Shown here piece after piece: positions 27,409 through 33,555 of a stretch of DNA of 64,000 nt. This stretch comes from a bacterium 1XD42-1. GTDB lineage: Bacteria > Bacillota > Clostridia > Oscillospirales > Ruminococcaceae. The stretch's first letter is position 1. Every line of letters begins with the position of its first letter. The stretch is from contig RAZJ01000008.1 of the NCBI GenBank assembly GCA_003612625.1, forward strand, positions 40,649 through 104,648. The letters are read 5' to 3'. The notes under the pieces were generated by a model. It saw only the letters and a list, made by a program, of their open reading frames with translations, made no database searches and was not told the origin of the DNA. A program made the translations under genes and the position numbers.

Positions 27409-27837
27409 TCATCCGGCCTGCAGTCCGGTTGAAACCTTGTTAAAGTTGGAAGCCTGCACCATCCGTTCAAGCTGGAACCGCAAATATCTAATTTCCGCTG
27501 AATTTTGATCCATATTGCTTAAAATGCGGTCCATTTCTGCCATTGCATCGGAACGGACTTCCGCTTCCTTTTGCCATCCTTCTTTCTTTTTTGCAATTTC
27601 CTCTAACTTACGAGCGGAACGAATTTGTTCCGAAGGGCTTTTTCTCGGTCCCCGGTTATATAATCCATCCGGACGTTCCTGACCCGTCCGTTCTAAAACT
27701 GCACCCCGAACAATTGGTATTTCTCTAGGGGCTTTAATGGAAACACGGAACTGGGGTCCGGAATCCCGGAATACTTGAACTACTACATTGTCACCGATTG
27801 TGACATACTCTCCTGATTTCATTTGTAGGGATAACAT
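27409..27837 (-). CDS. CsrA-family RNA-binding regulator with a C-terminal extension
   Basis: Residues 1-52 align with CsrA: MLSLQMKSGEYVTIGDNVVV, then VSIKAPREIPIVRGAVLER, which matches the IEAPKEIPVHR segment. The RNA-binding arginine is present (PIVRG). CsrA proteins normally stop near residue 60-75, but this one continues to 142 with a charged, probably helical region (ARKLEEIAKKKEGWQKEA and beyond). The ATG at 27837 was chosen because AAAGGAG lies 6 bases upstream; the longer frame begins inside the leader. In Bacillus, CsrA blocks flagellin translation and is titrated by FliW. Here the gene is directly upstream of flagellin, but fliW is not in view. Confidence 0.8.
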   Translation of the reverse strand: MLSLQMKSGEYVTIGDNVVVQVFRDSGPQFRVSIKAPREIPIVRGAVLERTGQERPDGLYNRGPRKSPSEQIRSARKLEEIAKKKEGWQKEAEVRSDAMAEMDRILSNMDQNSAEIRYLRFQLERMVQASNFNKVSTGLQAG

Positions 27838-27902
27838 GGCAATCTCCTTTCGCCAGTCGGATTGGTTTTCCACAAACTTTCAACAAGTTTTCCACTTTTC
27901 GT

Positions 27903-27925
27903 GTCCAAAAAGTACACTTTTTGGA
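27903..27925 (+). repeat. Left inverted repeat (IR-A) of a candidate invertible segment
   Basis: The site consists of arms TCCAAAAAGT and ACTTTTTGGA around the asymmetric dinucleotide AC (27904-27925), with a further matching G at 27903. It is the exact reverse complement of the repeat at 28018-28040. The dyad-plus-dinucleotide form resembles serine-recombinase crossover sites. Confidence 0.85.
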
Positions 27926-27952
27926 ACTCGAAAATTTTTTTCAAAAAGGGGG

Positions 27953-27979
27953 TTAAGTTTTCCGAAAAAGGGCCGATTA
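27953..27979 (+). promoter_or_regulatory. Sigma-28 (SigD/FliA)-type promoter, pointing away from flagellin
   Basis: TTAAGTTT, 11 bases, GCCGATTA matches the flagellar sigma consensus TAAAGTTT-N11-GCCGATAA at 14 of 16 positions with correct spacing. It lies between the two inverted repeats and faces right, where the transcript would end after about 60 bases at 28046. If the segment were inverted it would face csrA and flagellin. Confidence 0.7.
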
Positions 27980-28011
27980 AGGTAATTGAAGGGCAAAAAA
28001 ACTAAAAAAAT

Positions 28012-28046
28012 AAAAAGTCCAAAAAGTGTACTTTTTGGACTTTTTT
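28012..28046 (+). terminator. Intrinsic terminator built on IR-B
   Basis: The stem AAAAAGTCCAAAAAGT with its complement around GT is followed by TTTTTT at 28041-28046. It would stop transcription from the sigma-28-type promoter at 27953-27979. The T-tract lies outside the repeat and would not move on inversion. Confidence 0.8.
28018..28040 (-). repeat. Right inverted repeat (IR-B) of a candidate invertible segment
   Basis: Exact 23-base reverse complement of 27903-27925, with the central dinucleotide reading GT on the plus strand. Identity stops within one base of the dyad on either side, so the repeat is defined rather than just AT-rich. The segment enclosed is 92 bases. Confidence 0.85.
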
Positions 28047-28064
28047 AAACGATACGATATAAAA

Positions 28065-28110
28065 GAAGAAAACTCCCAGGCGGCTTTCTATACTGCCCGG
28101 GAGTTTTCTT
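28065..28110 (-). terminator. Terminator of the Asn/Ser-rich protein gene
   Basis: On the minus strand the GC-rich stem (GGGAGTTTT side at 28077-28069) is followed by CTTCTTTTATAT. The stem is imperfect in the middle but long. It insulates csrA from upstream transcription. Confidence 0.7.
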
Positions 28111-28121
28111 CATAATGGTAT

Positions 28122-28409
28122 TTAATGGGAGCAATTGCTGAAATCGGCGCCATTGCGTTTCTGATTTGCTTTCTGCGTACCGGTTGAATTGGTTGAATTG
28201 CTGGTGGTGTTTTGGCCATTCGTAGAGCTTTGGGCATTGGTGCCGGCACGGTTGCTGGCATTCGAACCAGATCTGTTGCTGTAATTAGAACCGGTACGAT
28301 TGGTAGAAGAATTGTTTGCGTCAGCACGATTGCTGTAATTGCTGCCAGTACGGTTACTGTAATTGTTATCGTTTCGGTTAGTAGAGTTGCTGCTCTGGGA
28401 ATTGTTCAT
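28122..28409 (-). CDS. Asn/Ser-rich repetitive small protein
   Basis: A 95-residue, extremely biased protein built almost wholly of Asn, Ser, Thr, Gly, Arg and Ala. A unit like N-R-T/A-G-S-N-Y-S-N repeats about six times from residue 12 to 60, as in NRTGSNYSNRADA and NRTGSNYSNRSGS. There is no signal peptide or membrane segment. The ATG has GAGGTGA 5-6 bases upstream, and a terminator follows, so I treat it as a real gene. It ends in DFSNCSH. I do not recognise the family. It could be a spore- or surface-associated disordered protein; that is only a guess. Confidence 0.6.
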   Translation of the reverse strand: MNNSQSSNSTNRNDNNYSNRTGSNYSNRADANNSSTNRTGSNYSNRSGSNASNRAGTNAQSSTNGQNTTSNSTNSTGTQKANQKRNGADFSNCSH

Positions 28410-28587
28410 AAAATCACCTCATAGCAATTTTTTTAATCCTTTTGTATCGTAAGCGGTATTTACGACAAGAATAGTATGAGACAAAGAAGAAAAAATATAC
28501 ACACCGGAACAAGAACAAAATAAGAAAAATTTAGGAATAAAATAAAATTAAAAATCATTATTATTTTTGATTTAATGGGGAAACCTA
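28410..28587. other. Intergenic region without recognised features
   Basis: AT-rich sequence between the divergent Asn/Ser-rich gene and rubrerythrin. It must hold the minus-strand promoter, but I cannot point to a convincing one. Confidence 0.4.
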
Positions 28588-28617
28588 TTGACAGTAATAT
28601 TGCCGATGTGGTATGCT
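28588..28617 (+). promoter_or_regulatory. Promoter of the rubrerythrin gene
   Basis: Perfect TTGACA at 28588-28593, an 18-base spacer and TATGCT at 28612-28617. It leaves a leader of about 90 bases before the ATG at 28714. Confidence 0.55.
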
Positions 28618-28713
28618 TATTTTGGAAAGAAAATTTCCAAAGTTTTATGGTAAGTAAGGGCTTTTTCCTAATAAAAAACAGCCCTAATGAAAGAAAAACA
28701 GGAGGACATTTAT

Positions 28714-29259
28714 ATGAAAAAATTCGTTTGCACAGTTTGTGGCTATGTTCATGAAGGCGATACTCCGCCAGCTTCCTGCCCCCAGTGTAAAGCACCTGCT
28801 TCCAAATTCACAGAGCAGGAAAGCGGTTCTATGGTTTGGGCAGATGAACACCGTATTGGTGTAGCTGCTGGCGTAGATTCCGAAATTCTGGAAGGTTTGC
28901 GGATGAATTTCACTGGGGAATGTACTGAAGTAGGCATGTATTTGGCAATGGCCCGTCAAGCCCATCGGGAAGGCTATCCTGAAATTGGTCTTTATTATGA
29001 AAAAGCTGCTTATGAAGAAGCTGAACATGCTGCTAAATTTGCAGAGCTGTTAGGTGAATGTGTCAATGCAGATACCAAAAAGAATTTGGAACTGCGTATT
29101 GCTGCTGAAAATGGCGCTTGCGATGGCAAGAAAAAATTGGCATCCCGTGCAAAAGAACTTGGCTTAGACGCAATCCATGACACCGTTCATGAGATGGCAA
29201 AAGATGAAGCCCGTCATGGCTGTGCATTCCAGGGCTTGTTAAACCATTATTTCAAATAA
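28714..29259 (+). CDS. Reverse-type rubrerythrin
   Basis: A non-heme iron peroxidase that reduces hydrogen peroxide and protects anaerobes from oxygen. The rubredoxin-like FeS4 site comes first (Cys6, Cys9, Cys22 and Cys25 in CTVCGY and CPQCKAP). The diiron four-helix bundle follows, with ligands in [19 protein letters not shown] and [10 protein letters not shown]. This is the domain order of 'reverse' rubrerythrin; the classical protein has rubredoxin last. The 181-residue protein starts at ATG 28714 behind GGAGGA. It is a single gene between its own promoter and a strong bidirectional terminator. Confidence 0.93.
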   Translation: MKKFVCTVCGYVHEGDTPPASCPQCKAPASKFTEQESGSMVWADEHRIGVAAGVDSEILEGLRMNFTGECTEVGMYLAMARQAHREGYPEIGLYYEKAAYEEAEHAAKFAELLGECVNADTKKNLELRIAAENGACDGKKKLASRAKELGLDAIHDTVHEMAKDEARHGCAFQGLLNHYFK

Positions 29260-29281
29260 AAATGTCTTTTTAACCATATGA

Positions 29282-29320
29282 AAAGAACTCCCGCCCCAAT
29301 CAATAGGGCGGGAGTTCTTT
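29282..29320. terminator. Bidirectional terminator between rubrerythrin and the zinc-ribbon gene
   Basis: Perfect stem AAAGAACTCCCGCCC with its complement, a 9-base loop, and T-rich tails on both strands. Confidence 0.93.
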
Positions 29321-29334
29321 ATTTTTGTAATGAT

Positions 29335-30267
29335 TTAACGATAGTCATATAAGGTACTGCCATCAACCTGAAGCATTAAAGGCCGGTAACCATCTGCGGC
29401 ATTTTCGTCTAACTGAAGGAGGGCGGTATAAGTAGATTCTGTCATTTCGCCAGTTGGGGCCATCCGTTCAAAAGACTGCTGAACCGTCCATAAACCATCC
29501 TTTTCAGAAACGGATAAAGAACGGGCTTGGAAGTGGACCGAAGAAGGATTTGCTGCTTTTGATTTCACCATGCTTTGGGCATAAGAAGCCACTTCTTTTT
29601 CCTGGGCACTTGTTACAGCAGAAGCCCCTTGACTGCTGGATGAACTTCCGGAGGGTTTTTTCATCAGAGAAGCCACAGCAAAACAGGCCAACGCTCCTAC
29701 TAATAAGACCGCAGCCAAGGTAATAAGCAAAGGGAAACGGCGTTTTTGTGTAATAGATTCCCTTTGTTTTTCTATTTTTTGTGGTTTATCCCGATAAGCT
29801 TCGGGATATTCTGCGTCTAAATCCAAATCTAACTGAAAATTATCGGTAAGAGGTTCCGGTGTAAAGCTGCGGTTATTGGTACAGGTTACGCAAATCCCAG
29901 TTTGGTTGGAAGCAGGCAGTTCCCGTCCACACAAAGAACAATGACGGATTTTGATATAAGGTGCAGATGAATCCGAGGGCTTTTCAGAAAATGCTCTTTC
30001 CGGTTCAAAAGTTTCCGGCTGGGCAGGCGGGGCATCATAAAAAGGAGAATCGGAAGGTTCTGTACCATAAAATGGCGAAGGCGGTTCTGCATTATAAAAT
30101 GGAGATTCCAAAGGTTCCGGGGATGATTCCGCAAATGGTTCTGAAGGGATTTCTGGGGCAGGTTCTATAATTGGTTCCTGGTGGAACCCTTGTGGAATAG
30201 AATTTCCACAAAACATACAAAAAGCACTATTTTCCGGGATAGGCTTCCCGCATTTGGGACAAAACAT
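29335..30267 (-). CDS. Zinc-ribbon membrane protein of unknown function
   Basis: A 310-residue protein. A zinc ribbon at residues 3-20 (CPKCGKP, CMFCGNS) is followed by a Pro/Glu/Ser-rich region (30-100) with three near-repeats of SPFY-(N/G/D)-(A/T)-(E/P)-P. A second CxxC-CxxC knuckle follows (CSLCGREL, CVTCTNN). One membrane helix (LLITLAAVLLVGALACFAVA) lies near residue 185. The outer domain (about 210-310) has a Ser-rich stalk and a compact fold ending TALLQLDENA. Zinc-ribbon/TM proteins of this kind are common in Clostridia, but the role is unknown. Confidence 0.75.
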   Translation of the reverse strand: MFCPKCGKPIPENSAFCMFCGNSIPQGFHQEPIIEPAPEIPSEPFAESSPEPLESPFYNAEPPSPFYGTEPSDSPFYDAPPAQPETFEPERAFSEKPSDSSAPYIKIRHCSLCGRELPASNQTGICVTCTNNRSFTPEPLTDNFQLDLDLDAEYPEAYRDKPQKIEKQRESITQKRRFPLLITLAAVLLVGALACFAVASLMKKPSGSSSSSQGASAVTSAQEKEVASYAQSMVKSKAANPSSVHFQARSLSVSEKDGLWTVQQSFERMAPTGEMTESTYTALLQLDENAADGYRPLMLQVDGSTLYDYR

Positions 30268-30362
30268 AAAGAGCCTCCTGATTGCAATTCAATAAAAAAC
30301 GGGATTTCCTATCTATTAGTATAGCAATGAATCTTCCGGAAAACAAGGGGATGCTTGTAAGT

Positions 30363-30506
30363 AAAAAAAATACGCACTGTGAAATGAGGAGCATTTCGCA
30401 GCACGTGTGAGAGGATGGAGCGTATAGCAACCTATACTCTCCTCTTTAATTAGGAAGGAGGGCTTTGCATTTTTTGTGGACAAAAATCAAAAAATGATCC
30501 ACCCGT
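30363..30506 (-). ncRNA. Unassigned small RNA with C-rich, anti-Shine-Dalgarno loops
   Basis: A free-standing transcript of about 144 bases is predicted on the minus strand. The promoter is at 30541-30513. Three hairpins follow: 30502-30477 (GTGGA/TCCAC), 30445-30410 (AGAGGA/TCCTCT and GTATAG/CTATAC) and a 15-bp terminator stem at 30406-30372. The last ends in eight T. Exposed sequences are C-rich: CCCTCCTTCC at 30462-30453 between hairpins, GCTCCA in an internal loop, and CTCCT as the terminator loop. All three complement AGGAGG-type ribosome sites, as in base-pairing regulatory RNAs. No open reading frame with a ribosome site is evident. I do not recognise a known RNA family. Confidence 0.6.
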
Positions 30507-30512
30507 GTCTTT

Positions 30513-30541
30513 ATTATAAAATCATGGGAAGAAAAAAGCAA
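30513..30541 (-). promoter_or_regulatory. Promoter of the small RNA
   Basis: On the minus strand: TTGCTT at 30541-30536, exactly 17 bases, then perfect TATAAT at 30518-30513. It lies between the P-type ATPase stop and the RNA. Confidence 0.65.
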
Positions 30542-30592
30542 ATTGAAATAATAGATAGGAATAAAAAGAAAAATTGAAAATTTCTATGGCAG

Positions 30593-32437
30593 CTATTTTT
30601 TTATCATCAGCGCCCGTGAAGCATTTAAGATAGCAATAACAGAAACTCCCACATCCGCAAAAACAGCTTCCCACATATTCGCCGATCCAATTGCCCCTAA
30701 AATTAACACCAGTCCTTTTACGCCTAAGGCAAATACAATATTTTGATGAACAATCCGGAGGGTTTTTTTAGAAATTTCCATAGCCAACGCAATTTTGGAA
30801 GGTTTATCATCCATCAATACAATATCGGCTGCTTCAATAGCCGCATCAGAGCCTAAAGCACCCATAGCAATGCCTAAATCCGACCGGGAAAGAACAGGAG
30901 CATCATTGATTCCATCTCCAACAAACGCCAATTTCCCCTGTCCAGAAGTTTTTTGCAGCAATTTTTCCACTTGTTCCACTTTATCTCCGGGAAGCAGCTC
31001 CGCATGGAAATCATCTATACCTAATTGTTTTGCAACCGCTTCACCGACTTCTTTGGCATCCCCTGTCAGCATAACTGTTTTCTGAACACCCTGCTGTTTT
31101 AAAGCCGCGATTGCCTGGACAGCATCCGGTTTCAGTTCGTCAGAAATAACAATATGTCCCGCATATGCACCACCTACTGCTACATGCACAATCGTACCAG
31201 TATGATGGCAGGAATGCCATTTGACACCGATTTCATCCATTAGTTTCCCATTTCCAGCATAAACAGGAATCCCATCTATTTTTGCCTGTACGCCCCGTCC
31301 GGAAAGCTCCTGTACCTGATCGATCCGGGCCGGATCAACTTCTTTTTGATAGGCTTCTTTTAAAGAACGGGAAATGGGATGGCTGGAGTAATTTTCAGCA
31401 AAAGCCGCAAATTCCAACAGCTTTTCTTCCGGAAGATTTTCCGGATGGATTGCTGTAACATGAAATACCCCCTGGGTTAAAGTGCCTGTTTTGTCAAAAA
31501 CAACGATTTCTGTACGTGCCAAAGCTTCCAGATAATTTCCGCCTTTGATTAAAATGCCGCATTTGGAAGCGCCGCCAATCCCGCCAAAAAAGCTCAACGG
31601 TACAGAAATAACCAGTGCACAAGGGCAGGAAACTACCAGGAAAATCAAAGCCCGATGAATCCATACCGCCCAAAGCCCATGAAGGAACAAAGGCGGGACA
31701 ACTGCTAAAAGGGCAGCGCAAAGCACTACGGCAGGGGTATAATACCGGGCAAAACGAGTAATAAAATTTTCAGCTTTTGCCTTTTTGCTTCCGGCATTCT
31801 CCACTAAATCCAAAATTTTAGCAACGGTGGATTCTTCAAAAGGCTTTGTAACCCGGACACGCAATACGCCTGTTTCATTGATACAGCCGCTGATAATATC
31901 ATCTCCAGGCTTTACTGAACGGGGTAAGGATTCCCCTGTTAAAGCAGATGTATTGACTGCGGAACTGCCTTCTAAAACGGTGCCATCTAAAGGGATTTTT
32001 TCTCCGGGCTTGATTACAATAATATCCCCAATAGCAATTTCCTCCGGATCAACCTGTTCCAAGCCTCCATCCCGTTCTATATTGGCATAATCAGGCCGGA
32101 TATCCATTAAATTGGAAATCGACTGCCTGGATCGGCCTACGGCATAGCTTTGGAACAGCTCCCCTACTTGATAAAACAGCATAACTGCAACACCTTCGGG
32201 ATATTCCCCTGTAAAAAAAGCGCCGATTGTAGCCAAAGCCATTAAGAAATTCTCATCAAATACTTGGCCGTGGGAAATATTCCGTATGGCTCTCCAAAGG
32301 ACATCCCACCCAATCAAGGCATAAGATGCAAAAAACAAGAGATTTTTCAGAAATCCACTGGGAAAAGCCAATGCCCCAGCCAAAAGGGCAGCAGAAATCA
32401 AAATGCGCAGCAAAACCTTTTTCTGTTTTCTAGTCAT
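30593..32437 (-). CDS. P1B-type heavy-metal-transporting ATPase (Zn/Cd/Pb type)
   Basis: Exports Zn2+, Cd2+ or Pb2+ using ATP. The metal-site motif SCPCALV lies in the sixth helix, the phosphorylation site is VFDKTGTLTQG, and TGES, MLTGDAKEVG and VGDGINDAPVL complete the P-type set. The HP motif is SSHPISRS. At 614 residues it begins just before the first membrane helix, with no N-terminal CxxC metal-binding domain. Many Clostridia have this short form. A consensus promoter and an ArsR-type operator lie upstream, but no arsR/cadC gene is next to it. Confidence 0.93.
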   Translation of the reverse strand: MTRKQKKVLLRILISAALLAGALAFPSGFLKNLLFFASYALIGWDVLWRAIRNISHGQVFDENFLMALATIGAFFTGEYPEGVAVMLFYQVGELFQSYAVGRSRQSISNLMDIRPDYANIERDGGLEQVDPEEIAIGDIIVIKPGEKIPLDGTVLEGSSAVNTSALTGESLPRSVKPGDDIISGCINETGVLRVRVTKPFEESTVAKILDLVENAGSKKAKAENFITRFARYYTPAVVLCAALLAVVPPLFLHGLWAVWIHRALIFLVVSCPCALVISVPLSFFGGIGGASKCGILIKGGNYLEALARTEIVVFDKTGTLTQGVFHVTAIHPENLPEEKLLEFAAFAENYSSHPISRSLKEAYQKEVDPARIDQVQELSGRGVQAKIDGIPVYAGNGKLMDEIGVKWHSCHHTGTIVHVAVGGAYAGHIVISDELKPDAVQAIAALKQQGVQKTVMLTGDAKEVGEAVAKQLGIDDFHAELLPGDKVEQVEKLLQKTSGQGKLAFVGDGINDAPVLSRSDLGIAMGALGSDAAIEAADIVLMDDKPSKIALAMEISKKTLRIVHQNIVFALGVKGLVLILGAIGSANMWEAVFADVGVSVIAILNASRALMIKK

Positions 32438-32451
32438 CCAATCAACCTTTC

Positions 32452-32471
32452 ATATGAACTATTGTTCATAT
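32452..32471. promoter_or_regulatory. ArsR/SmtB-type operator of the metal ATPase gene
   Basis: Perfect palindrome ATATGAAC-TATT-GTTCATAT begins 3 bases downstream of the -10 box and ends 14 bases before the start codon. Half-site and symmetry match operators of the ArsR/SmtB metal-sensing family. Confidence 0.8.
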
Positions 32472-32474
32472 ATT

Positions 32475-32502
32475 ATTATACAATCTTTTCCGAAATTGTC
32501 AA
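32475..32502 (-). promoter_or_regulatory. Consensus promoter of the metal ATPase gene
   Basis: TTGACA at 32502-32497, 16 bases, TATAAT at 32480-32475; both hexamers are perfect. Such a strong promoter needs repression, which the abutting operator would provide. Confidence 0.9.
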
Positions 32503-32524
32503 TAAGGAAAGTCGAAAAAAGCAT

Positions 32525-32559
32525 GAAAAAATCCCGCAGATCAAAAAGCGACCTGCGGG
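32525..32559 (-). terminator. Terminator of the purine-salvage operon
   Basis: On the minus strand the stem CCCGCAG/CTGCGGG is followed by ATTTTTTC. It ends the gntR-punA-deaminase-ogt operon. Confidence 0.88.
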
Positions 32560-32614
32560 GGTATATCAGTTACATGAGCTTTCGATTTTTATTGAGCCTG
32601 TCCGTTAGAGTTTT

Positions 32615-33079
32615 TTAATGAGGGCATTTTGCCGCATCAATAGCAAGGACAATCATGAGGGAAAATAAAGCATTTTCCGGTTTCATAATCTCAATTTCAT
32701 ATGTGTCTGTCAAATTCCAAATCCGTTTAGAAGCCCGCATAATGGTTTCACTGCCGCTGGAAACCTTATAATCCCACTCAAAAATATCCCCTTCTACTTG
32801 CCAGCCGTTAAAATCCAAATGGAACCGGGGCTTGAACAAAGTAAACTCCTTACGGATTTCCCCAATCAGCTGATCCTGAATAAAAATCTGGAACCGGGGC
32901 AAAAATGCCAGAACAACCTCTTTCACCATCCCTACTGCATTTCCGGATCTGTCGAAAATTTGCAGGCAATGGCCCCAGGATAAACGCCCTTCTACCTGAT
33001 AGGCGGTATTTCCATATTCATCAAAAATATCATAACTGTCCAGCCAGGAAAAGAAACGCTGACGGAAAAGCAGCTTCAT
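32615..33079 (-). CDS. LURP-one-related (LOR/YxjI) family protein
   Basis: A 154-residue single-domain protein resembling the LURP-one/tubby-like family of plants and bacteria. The pattern FSWLDSYDIFDEYGNTAYQV and GHCLQIFDRSGNAVGMVKEV shows the characteristic strand repeats. The ATG at 33079 follows AAGGAG and overlaps the ogt stop (ATGA). The longer upstream frame is only read-through of ogt. Related proteins are described as scramblase-like, possibly binding membranes or nucleotides; the function is not established. It may simply ride on this operon. Confidence 0.75.
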   Translation of the reverse strand: MKLLFRQRFFSWLDSYDIFDEYGNTAYQVEGRLSWGHCLQIFDRSGNAVGMVKEVVLAFLPRFQIFIQDQLIGEIRKEFTLFKPRFHLDFNGWQVEGDIFEWDYKVSSGSETIMRASKRIWNLTDTYEIEIMKPENALFSLMIVLAIDAAKCPH

Positions 33080-33552
33080 AATAAACTCCTTCTTTTTGTT
33101 TCCAGTTCCAATAAAGCTTTTTTCATGGGCAGGCCCCCGGCATATCCGCCTATTTTCCCGCCTGCCGTAATGACCCGGTGACAGGGAATCAGGATCATAA
33201 TTGGATTTTTCCCATTGGCGCTGCCTACGGCCCGGCAAGCTTTTGGATTGCCCACCATAGAAGCGATTTGCTGGTAACTGCGGGTTTCCCCATAAGGGAT
33301 TTTCAGCAGGGCCTGCCATACCTGGGACTGGAAAGGCGTCCCCTGGGGGGATAAAGGCAGATCGAATTTCTGACGGGTTCCGTCAAAATATTCCTGAAGC
33401 TGCTTTTTCGTTTCCAGAAGCACAGGAGAAAGTATCTCCGGCAGATCAGCCGGATTAAAATGGGAGGATAACTGGATAAAAGACAGTTTGCCATCTGTTT
33501 CAACTAAAGTTAATTTTCCAACAGGGGAATCCAAAAAAACTTTCTGTTCCAT
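33076..33552 (-). CDS. ogt: Methylated-DNA-protein-cysteine S-methyltransferase
   Basis: Repairs O6-methylguanine by irreversible transfer of the alkyl group to a cysteine. The active-site motif is IPCHRVI, with Cys124, followed by the GGYAGGLPMKKALLELE helix. The helix-turn-helix-like GTPFQSQVWQALLKIPYGE and the YQQIASMVGNPKACRAVGSA arginine-finger region are typical. It has 158 residues, the usual length of the single-domain enzyme. It starts 3 bases after the deaminase stop in an otherwise purine-related operon. Confidence 0.94.
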   Translation of the reverse strand: MEQKVFLDSPVGKLTLVETDGKLSFIQLSSHFNPADLPEILSPVLLETKKQLQEYFDGTRQKFDLPLSPQGTPFQSQVWQALLKIPYGETRSYQQIASMVGNPKACRAVGSANGKNPIMILIPCHRVITAGGKIGGYAGGLPMKKALLELETKRRSLL

Positions 33553-33555
33553 CCA

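Noticed and set aside
27866..27896. Two DnaA-box-like sequences (TTTTCCACA and TTTTCCACT) near the candidate switch
   Set aside because: Only two imperfect copies, 22 bases apart, with no dnaA, dnaN or AT-rich origin region nearby. Chance in AT-rich sequence is likelier than an origin.
27981..28046. Functional small RNA transcribed from the sigma-28-type promoter
   Set aside because: The transcript would be about 60 bases, mostly poly-A and the terminator hairpin. A promoter parked against a terminator in an OFF orientation explains it better.
28012..28046. Repeats 27903-27925 and 28018-28040 as simple back-to-back terminators
   Set aside because: Only the right copy is followed by a T-tract. 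The left copy lacks one on either strand, and exact identity of 23 bases is more than two terminators need.
28140..28175. A GCCGATTT motif on the minus strand inside the Asn/Ser-rich gene, possible second sigma-28 site for csrA
   Set aside because: The -35 half (CAAA) is poor, it lies inside a coding region, and the terminator at 28065-28110 separates it from csrA.
30366..30506. 6S RNA or SRP RNA identity for the minus-strand small RNA
   Set aside because: There is no long closing stem between the 5' and 3' ends with a central bubble (6S), and no conserved GGAA/GNAR-type SRP tetraloop region.
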